This document shows, piece after piece, positions 34,386-37,605 of a stretch of 37,605 bases of DNA (position 1 is its first letter; the number at the start of each line of letters is the position of its first letter). The position numbers and the translations under genes were made by a program. The DNA is from DATEXQ01 sp036846005. GTDB taxonomy: Bacteria; Patescibacteriota; Microgenomatia; UBA8517. The notes beneath the pieces were generated by a model. The model was not told the origin of the DNA. It did not search any database and worked only from the letters and a program-made list of their open reading frames with translations. The stretch spans positions 1 to 37,605 of the forward strand of contig DAIUCV010000006.1 in the NCBI GenBank assembly GCA_036846005.1. Direction: 5' to 3'.

Positions 34386-34394
34386 ATTATAACA
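34386..34394 (-). promoter_or_regulatory. Extended -10 box of the zinc-ribbon gene
   Basis: TGTTATAAT on the minus strand, 5 nt before ATG 34380. No clear -35 box, as expected for an extended -10 promoter. Third case of TGnTATAAT next to a start codon. Confidence 0.5.
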
Positions 34395-34411
34395 TGAACT
34401 CTGTGAATAAT

Positions 34412-34870
34412 CTATTTATGATTTCCGTTTCCATTTCTATTAACCAAATAAACACGATCGTATTTTTTTCTGAATTTTTTATAATCCTCAAGAGTGATTA
34501 TTTTTCTGCTTCCTATTATCTGTATCAGTAATTCAATTCTAGCTTTAGTTGATGAATCTTTAAGACTATGACAGGCATTATTTACAAAAAGAATTTCATT
34601 TGGGTCTTTGAAATCATTTGAGTGCCAACCTTGTAATCTGGCTATTCTTTTAGGGGTGAGATGGTCATGGCTATTTGCCGTATGGGGAATGACAAAACCA
34701 TCTTCATCGTAAAATTGTGGTGCATGATATGCAGCCTGGCAGATATTCAATTCCTTGGCTAAGGTTTTATCATCTTTAATTTCTGTTGGTTCTTCTACCG
34801 AAACTTCAAATTGGGGAGTTTGGGGTGCTACAAGTATTTCTGCTATTTCAGTCGTTCTTTCAACAGCCAT
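34412..34870 (-). CDS. Hypothetical protein with HNH-nuclease-like motif
   Basis: The 152-residue protein has an acidic N-terminal 35 residues, then a region with HNH-type spacing: HDHLTP (68-73), an N-x-I-L-F-V-N-N-A-C-H segment (91-101) and Lys104/Asp105 (HSLKD). This resembles DHxxP, NL..LC..CH..KD of HNH endonucleases. The usual second pair of zinc cysteines is missing (only Cys44 and Cys100), so it may be a diverged, zinc-free or inactive member. A TATAAA box lies 8 nt before ATG. It is next to the zinc-ribbon gene on the same strand and upstream of the RNA-rich region. Confidence 0.6.
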   Translation of the reverse strand: MAVERTTEIAEILVAPQTPQFEVSVEEPTEIKDDKTLAKELNICQAAYHAPQFYDEDGFVIPHTANSHDHLTPKRIARLQGWHSNDFKDPNEILFVNNACHSLKDSSTKARIELLIQIIGSRKIITLEDYKKFRKKYDRVYLVNRNGNGNHK

Positions 34871-35041
34871 TTCGATTATTTATATAAATATATTATTGGT
34901 TTTATTATTTTAAAATCTCCTCTACCACTATTCTAAATAAAAACATTTCTGTCAACTAGATAATTTTAAAATCATATATTTATTATTAAAATTACTTAAA
35001 AATAAGTTAACAGTTATTATGTTGAATCTATTTTTGCCCCC
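34871..35041. other. AT-rich intergenic stretch
   Basis: About 170 nt of very AT-rich sequence with no ORF, tRNA or clear repeat. It contains the upstream region of the HNH-like gene (minus) and leads into the promoter of the large RNA (plus). Nothing else is supported here. Confidence 0.6.
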
Positions 35042-35069
35042 TTGACAAAGAATATATCTATGGTATTCT
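35042..35069 (+). promoter_or_regulatory. Promoter of the large structured RNA
   Basis: Perfect TTGACA (35042-35047), 16 nt, TATTCT (35064-35069) preceded by TG (TGGTATTCT). Predicted start at about 35076-35078, 1-3 nt before the closing helix of the RNA. Confidence 0.65.
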
Positions 35070-35075
35070 GAAATT

Positions 35076-35747
35076 TCACGTTAACATTTTAAAGATCCGT
35101 TGTATGAACAAATGCGTTCATATAGCGTTTCCCATACACGGGGACTAAACAGGAAGTGAACCTTTTTGGAAGAGGAGGATCGTTAAAGAAAATAGCGACC
35201 CGTCTGAAATCAAACGATAATGTGTAAACCGTTACAGGGGTACACTAGTCTAAGAGAGACACCAAAAAGCAAGAGTTTCATGGACGAGAAAGCGGAAGGT
35301 TGAGACTACGAAGGTAGCCTTGATCTAACCAAAACCCAAGGGAGAGGATAAAGCCTTAAACAAGTTTAATCACCCAAAAGGTAGAAACCCAGACGAAACG
35401 AAGCCCTGGATAGGTAGAGGAAAATGCGAATAAAAAACGAATTTCCTTAGCTAACTGGAGAGGAGAGGAAACCCTTAAAGTTTCAAAAACCACCAGAAAG
35501 CAGACAAAAGACTTAAAAGCAAATGGCAAGGCATTAAAACCTTACTAATTACCCGAGAGTCTGAGAAAACCTTTTCAGAAAACGTCAGTTTGAGGAACAA
35601 AATCTCTGATATGTAAATTTGAGCAAGGTGAAAACCAAGGAGAAAGCCTATCTTGTTTAGTTCCCACCTAAATTAACGCCGGTCTTGAGACTGAAATGAG
35701 AATTTATTTCTCACCTTTCAATCTCTTCAATAGACCGGCTTTTTTTT
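35076..35747 (+). ncRNA. Candidate large structured non-coding RNA, about 670 nt, unidentified
   Basis: There is no usable ORF on either strand, yet the region has its own promoter and a strong terminator. The ends pair: CGTTAA (35079-35084) with TTAACG (35673-35678), extended past a CA bulge by TTTA (35088-35091) with TAAA (35669-35672). A second long-range helix is CTTTTTGG (35162-35169) with CCAAAAAG (35262-35269). Inside it are ATCGTT/AACGAT (35179-35184/35213-35218) and GTGTA/TACAC (35222-35226/35241-35245). Local hairpins include TATGAAC/GTTCATA near 35103, CTAC-GAAG-GTAG within GGTT..AACC (35298-35330), TTAAA-CAAG-TTTAA (35356-35369), AGGAAA/TTTCCT (35418-35447), GAAAC/GTTTC (35468-35484) inside CTGG/CCAG, and a helix at 35620-35659 capped by GGT-GAAA-ACC. 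RNase P, tmRNA, SRP RNA and intron hallmarks were not seen. Size and layout recall large ornate RNAs such as OLE, ROOL or GOLLD, but no identity is claimed. Confidence 0.65.
35678..35747 (+). terminator. Intrinsic terminator of the large RNA
   Basis: An 8-bp GC-rich stem GCCGGTCT (35678-35685) with AGACCGGC (35732-35739) encloses further pairings (GAGA/TCTC, TGAAA/TTTCA, TGAGAA/TTCTCA with a TTTAT loop). A run of eight T follows (35740-35747). Confidence 0.85.
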
Positions 35748-35821
35748 GGCAAAAAAAACTTTTAAAAATAATAAAATCTAATTATTGGATAAATTTAAAA
35801 TATTGAAGTTAAATATCGCTG

Positions 35822-35895
35822 CGGGGTCAACGAGACTCGAACTCGCAACCTCTTCCGTGACAGGGAAGCGCTCTGACCAATTGAGCTATGACCCC
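35822..35895 (-). tRNA. tRNA-Asp (anticodon GTC)
   Basis: A complete 74-nt cloverleaf on the minus strand: acceptor GGGGTCA with TGACCCC, D-arm AGCTCAATTGGTCAGAGC, anticodon stem CTTCC/GGAAG with loop CTGTCAC (anticodon GTC), and T-arm containing GGTTCGAGTC-like GAGTTCGAGTCTC. The discriminator is G and CCA is not encoded, so CCA must be added by nucleotidyltransferase. An extended -10 box lies just upstream, implying a 5' leader of only about 4-6 nt. Confidence 0.95.
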
Positions 35896-35906
35896 AGGCA
35901 ACAGAA

Positions 35907-35915
35907 ATTATAACA
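35907..35915 (-). promoter_or_regulatory. Extended -10 box of tRNA-Asp
   Basis: TGTTATAAT on the minus strand, identical to the box of the zinc-ribbon gene. Only a weak -35 (TGGTTA, 35935-35930, spacer 17). Confidence 0.5.
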
Positions 35916-35958
35916 AATTTTTCTTTTTTTAACCATTCATCTATGCTTTTTTACTAAT

Positions 35959-35987
35959 TAGACTTTATTTCTTACTTTTGATAATAT
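35959..35987 (+). promoter_or_regulatory. Candidate promoter of the small structured transcript
   Basis: TAGACT (35959-35964), 17 nt, TAATAT (35982-35987). Both boxes match consensus at 4 of 6 positions. Predicted start near 35994. Confidence 0.35.
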
Positions 35988-36031
35988 ATTGCCACTGGTT
36001 GGGTCCTTTTATTCCGTGAGGAGGTGTAAAC

Positions 36032-36103
36032 ATGGATACCAAGCAGGAAACTAGTCGGTTACCGCTTGAAAATGGCTCAAGTTATTTCTGGCAACCGCGC
36101 TAG
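36032..36103 (+). CDS. Possible 23-aa micropeptide
   Basis: ATG 36032 to TAG 36101-36103 encodes 23 residues (begins MDTKQETSRL, ends YFWQPR). AGGAGGTG (36019-36026) lies 5 nt upstream, the best Shine-Dalgarno sequence in the window, which is the main reason to take the ORF seriously. The peptide is hydrophilic, with no membrane segment and no run of one amino acid that would suggest a classical attenuation leader peptide. The coding region folds into nested helices, so the sequence may be constrained as RNA instead. Confidence 0.4.
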   Translation: MDTKQETSRLPLENGSSYFWQPR

Positions 36104-36112
36104 TATTTTAAT

Positions 36113-36184
36113 AAGGGGTATGGAACCGTCGAGGGAGCCACTCTCTGCAAATTTTTTCTTTCTTCCATACCCCTTCCTTTTTTT
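36113..36184 (+). terminator. Strong terminator with 13-bp stem
   Basis: AAGGGGTATGGAA (36113-36125) pairs perfectly with TTCCATACCCCTT (36163-36175). A side hairpin AGGGAG-CCA-CTCTCT (36132-36146) lies inside, and seven T (36178-36184) follow. It separates the small transcript from the gene at 36269. Confidence 0.8.
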
Positions 36185-36268
36185 CACAGAGTATATCTTC
36201 ACATAAACTCTTAATTGACAACCCATGAAAACTATGAAAACATAAATTTAGGATTGGAGGTGAATAAT

Positions 36269-36790
36269 TTGGTTAAAAAAATAAATAATCACCATCATGT
36301 TTGGATAATTGCTATCGCTGCTTCTCTTTTGGTTCTCTCACTCTTTATTGTTTTTCTGAAAAACAATTCTGCACAACAAGGTTTTGATCAATTTGGTTAT
36401 AACTACCAAGCACGAATATTTAACGGAAAAGTAGATGGAGTAGATAGAAATCTTGATGGAACAGTATGGGGAGATCCTGCTTATGCAAACGATAAATTAG
36501 TTATGAAATGGTCAAAAGCGTGGGATGAAGCCCGTTTTAATGGAAAAGATTGGACTTGTGATGCTTGGGAAGATAACGAATACAACGGAAAAGTACCAGG
36601 AGGAAGCGGTGAAATTTGGCATTATAAAATTTCCTGGGTTGGTTCTGCGTTAGAAGATAGCAGTTGTTGGAGAGAGGGAGGATATTCTATTTGGGGACAA
36701 TTTGAAGTTACATTTTCTCAGGGTACTGTAGCAAATGAACATTTCTGGGAAACACATGCATCCCCAAGTGGTTACGGAATGTTTAAATAA
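36269..36790 (+). CDS. Hypothetical membrane-anchored, Trp-rich extracytoplasmic protein
   Basis: I do not recognise the family. From TTG 36269 the product has 173 residues: a short basic/His-rich start (VKKINNHHH), one membrane helix (VWIIAIAASLLVLSLFIVFL) and an outside domain rich in W, G, N and D (KDWTCDAWEDNEYNG, GEIWHYKISWVGS, SSCWREGGYSIWGQFEV, EHFWETHASPSGYG). Two Cys could form a disulfide. The start is chosen because GGAGGTGA (36256-36263) lies 5 nt before this TTG. The frame is open back to a TTG at 36215, but that codon belongs to a TTGACA promoter-like box and has no Shine-Dalgarno sequence. It precedes the LysM gene; both are envelope proteins. Confidence 0.7.
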   Translation: MVKKINNHHHVWIIAIAASLLVLSLFIVFLKNNSAQQGFDQFGYNYQARIFNGKVDGVDRNLDGTVWGDPAYANDKLVMKWSKAWDEARFNGKDWTCDAWEDNEYNGKVPGGSGEIWHYKISWVGSALEDSSCWREGGYSIWGQFEVTFSQGTVANEHFWETHASPSGYGMFK

Positions 36791-36805
36791 CATTCTCAAA
36801 TCCCC

Positions 36806-36834
36806 TTGACAATTCGCCTTATCTAATCTAAATT
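36806..36834 (+). promoter_or_regulatory. Promoter of the LysM gene
   Basis: Perfect TTGACA (36806-36811), 17 nt, TAAATT (36829-36834). Predicted leader is about 83 nt, long for this window. Confidence 0.55.
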
Positions 36835-36866
36835 CAATTACCAAAATCTGCCCTATATTTTTGCAA

Positions 36867-36917
36867 TGCTTTAATAAGGGGGTTTGCCCACCCAAAGCTT
36901 AAAGCAAAGGGGGGTGA
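36867..36917 (+). promoter_or_regulatory. 5' UTR hairpin abutting the LysM Shine-Dalgarno sequence
   Basis: TGCTTTAA (36867-36874) pairs with TTAAAGCA (36899-36906), 8 bp, closing a loop that holds GGGGG and CCCACCC. The Shine-Dalgarno sequence GGGGGGTGA (36909-36917) begins 2 nt later. CACCC in the loop could alternatively pair with GGGTG of the Shine-Dalgarno sequence, so two exclusive folds are possible. Confidence 0.4.
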
Positions 36918-36923
36918 AAAATT

Positions 36924-37490
36924 TTGAATCTTAAAAAAACACTTAAAGCAATTAAACTTAACGAATCTACTATAAGCATGGTTTTGGGTGCAATCATAAT
37001 TGTAGTTGTCGGTCTTTTGGTTATTAATTTTATTAGAACAAATCAGACTGGTAAAACTCTTCCTATAACAGAAACACAACAACAGGCAAATACACCAACC
37101 ATTGGAACAAGTCATATTGTGAAAGAGGGAGACTCTCTTTGGTCAATAGCCCAGGCCGCCTATGGTTCCGGATACAATTGGGTAGATATTGCTAGAGAAA
37201 ATAATATTAACAACCCGAATCAAATAGAAGCCGGAGCTACTCTGCAAATTCCCGACGTAACTCCCAAAATATCTACTGTTGCAGCTAAGAATACTAATAC
37301 AGAAAATGTATCCACTGCTACAAATCCGATTTCAGGAGCTACCTATACAGTAGAAAAAGGAGATTATCTCTGGGAGATAGCAGTTAGAGCATACGGAGAC
37401 GGATATAAATGGGTGGAAATTGCCAAAGAAAATGATCTTAAAAATCCTAACTTGATACATTCTGGTAATGTGTTAACTCTACCCCGCTAG
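36924..37490 (+). CDS. Membrane-anchored protein with two LysM domains
   Basis: This 188-residue protein has a basic N-terminus, one membrane helix (about 17-37, ISMVLGAIIIVVVGLLVINF), a Thr/Gln-rich linker, then two LysM repeats: residues 64-110 (HIVKEGDSLWSIAQAAYGSG) and 141-187 (YTVEKGDYLWEIAVRAYGDG), joined by an NT/A-rich linker. LysM binds N-acetylglucosamine polymers, so it should attach to peptidoglycan outside the membrane. There is no catalytic domain, so it is a structural or anchoring protein. It starts with TTG, supported by GGGGGGTGA 6 nt upstream. Confidence 0.88.
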   Translation: MNLKKTLKAIKLNESTISMVLGAIIIVVVGLLVINFIRTNQTGKTLPITETQQQANTPTIGTSHIVKEGDSLWSIAQAAYGSGYNWVDIARENNINNPNQIEAGATLQIPDVTPKISTVAAKNTNTENVSTATNPISGATYTVEKGDYLWEIAVRAYGDGYKWVEIAKENDLKNPNLIHSGNVLTLPR

Positions 37491-37500
37491 ATGGTATAAT
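37473..37500 (+). promoter_or_regulatory. tRNA-Gly promoter
   Basis: TTAACT (37473-37478), 16 nt, TATAAT (37495-37500) preceded by TG (TGGTATAAT). The -35 box lies inside the end of the LysM coding region. Predicted start near 37507. Confidence 0.55.
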
Positions 37501-37507
37501 TGACTTG

Positions 37508-37545
37508 CTTCGTAAATTACGACGGATTTACCCGTCAAAACGAAG
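37508..37545 (+). other. Two-tier hairpin at the 5' end of the tRNA-Gly precursor
   Basis: CTTCGT (37508-37513) pairs with ACGAAG (37540-37545). Inside it GACGG (37521-37525) pairs with CCGTC (37532-37536) across an ATTTAC loop. It begins about 1 nt after the predicted start and ends 5 nt before the tRNA. There is no T run, so it is not a typical terminator for the LysM gene. Confidence 0.5.
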
Positions 37546-37550
37546 TATAA

Positions 37551-37605
37551 GCGGGATTAGTTGAGCGGTTCAATACCACCTTCCCAAGGTGGGGAGACGG
37601 GTTCG
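37551..37605 (+). tRNA. tRNA-Gly (anticodon CCC), truncated by the window end
   Basis: The 5' acceptor GCGGGAT, D-arm, anticodon stem CCACC/GGTGG with loop TTCCCAA (anticodon CCC), and the start of the T-arm (CGGGTTCG) are visible. The 3' quarter lies beyond the window. Confidence 0.85.

Larger units (their letters stand above)
35994..36184 (+). ncRNA. Candidate small structured RNA carrying a 23-codon ORF
   Basis: Three helices nest around one centre: ACTAG/CTAGT (36050-36054/36100-36104), CGGTT/AACCG and CTTGA/TCAAG. They cover most of the short ORF described below. A long terminator hairpin follows. The transcript would be about 190 nt. It could be a structured mRNA for a micropeptide, an attenuator leader, or a small RNA in which the ORF is incidental. 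No known riboswitch consensus was recognised. Confidence 0.4.

Noticed and set aside
35076..35747. Large RNA as RNase P RNA, tmRNA, SRP RNA, rRNA or an intron
   Set aside because: I looked for GAGGAAAGTCC and ACAGAAA (RNase P), a tRNA-like end with a tag ORF (tmRNA), the GGAAGCAGCCAAGG loop (SRP), rRNA core sequences, group I P7 and group II domain V. None was convincing. A covariance-model search could overturn this.
35740..35757. T8-GGC-A8 inverted repeat as a bidirectional terminator for tRNA-Asp
   Set aside because: A pure T/A stem without GC pairs is weak. It is better explained as the T run of the RNA terminator followed by an A-rich stretch.
36215..36268. Start of the membrane protein at TTG 36215
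   Set aside because: That codon is part of a TTGACA box and has no Shine-Dalgarno sequence. TTG 36269 has GGAGGTGA at proper spacing.
1..37605. CRISPR array, insertion sequence, prophage or toxin-antitoxin system
   Set aside because: No regularly spaced direct repeats, transposase, integrase, phage structural gene or recognisable toxin pair was seen. The phage-type metallopeptidase and HNH-like protein stand alone.

Overview
The window looks like a piece of a low-GC bacterial genome of the Candidate Phyla Radiation type, most likely Microgenomates-like (inferred). Reasons: small, tightly packed genes with many 1-50 nt overlaps; a DUF4012 protein; a CxxC-x(n)-CxxC zinc-ribbon protein; a stand-alone EF-Tu-domain-2-like protein; a bifunctional phosphoglucose/phosphomannose isomerase; a minimal gluconeogenic set; and no amino-acid or cofactor pathways. 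TGA is used as a stop (lexA and the delta-like gene), so the UGA=Gly code of Gracilibacteria/SR1 does not apply. Two 100-N runs (1884-1983, 4197-4296) are scaffold gaps.

Layout. 1-1862: 3'-truncated secreted transglutaminase-like membrane protein. 1984-4196: uvrA, cut by both gaps. 4334-8326: an orphan gene, uvrB, divergent lexA, and a DedA protein. 8323-17812 (minus strand): ruvC, EF-Tu-like domain, metallopeptidase, Pol III delta-like, phosphohexomutase, PGI/PMI, then ppsA-eno-gpmI. 17870-28245 (minus): gatC-gatA-MFS-gatB-GGDEF-dnaE, then rplS, an MBL hydrolase and a SurA-N-like protein. 28312-31679 (minus): polX, lemA, htpX. 31771-33880 (plus): FkbM methyltransferase and DUF4012. 33931-34870 (minus): zinc-ribbon RGG protein and an HNH-like protein. 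34871-37605: an RNA-rich region with few proteins.

How the genes fit together. Replication, repair and SOS functions are concentrated here (uvrA, uvrB, lexA, ruvC, dnaE, delta-like, polX). They are joined by lower-glycolysis/gluconeogenesis enzymes (PpsA, enolase, GpmI, PGI/PMI, phosphohexomutase), the complete GatCAB amidotransferase and cell-envelope proteins (LysM, DUF4012, transglutaminase, DedA, HtpX/LemA).

Most notable. At 35042-35747 there is an apparent stand-alone transcription unit with no usable ORF. It has a good promoter (TTGACA, 16 nt, TGGTATTCT), about 600 nt of A-rich sequence with many hairpins, a 6-bp helix joining its two ends (35079-35084 with 35673-35678), an 8-bp internal domain helix, and a strong intrinsic terminator. 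I do not recognise it as RNase P RNA, tmRNA, SRP RNA, rRNA or an intron, so it is a candidate for a new large structured RNA class. A second structured small transcript (about 35990-36184) carries a 23-codon ORF behind a perfect Shine-Dalgarno sequence and ends in a 13-bp terminator stem.

A second theme is initiation. Several operon-leading genes have a -10 box 5-8 nt before the start codon and no Shine-Dalgarno sequence. ruvC and polX share TGATATAAT exactly 6 nt before ATG. This indicates leaderless mRNAs. Other genes (lemA, 36269, 36924, the 23-codon ORF) have strong Shine-Dalgarno sequences, two of them with TTG starts. All names rest on reading motifs by eye; no database search was possible.
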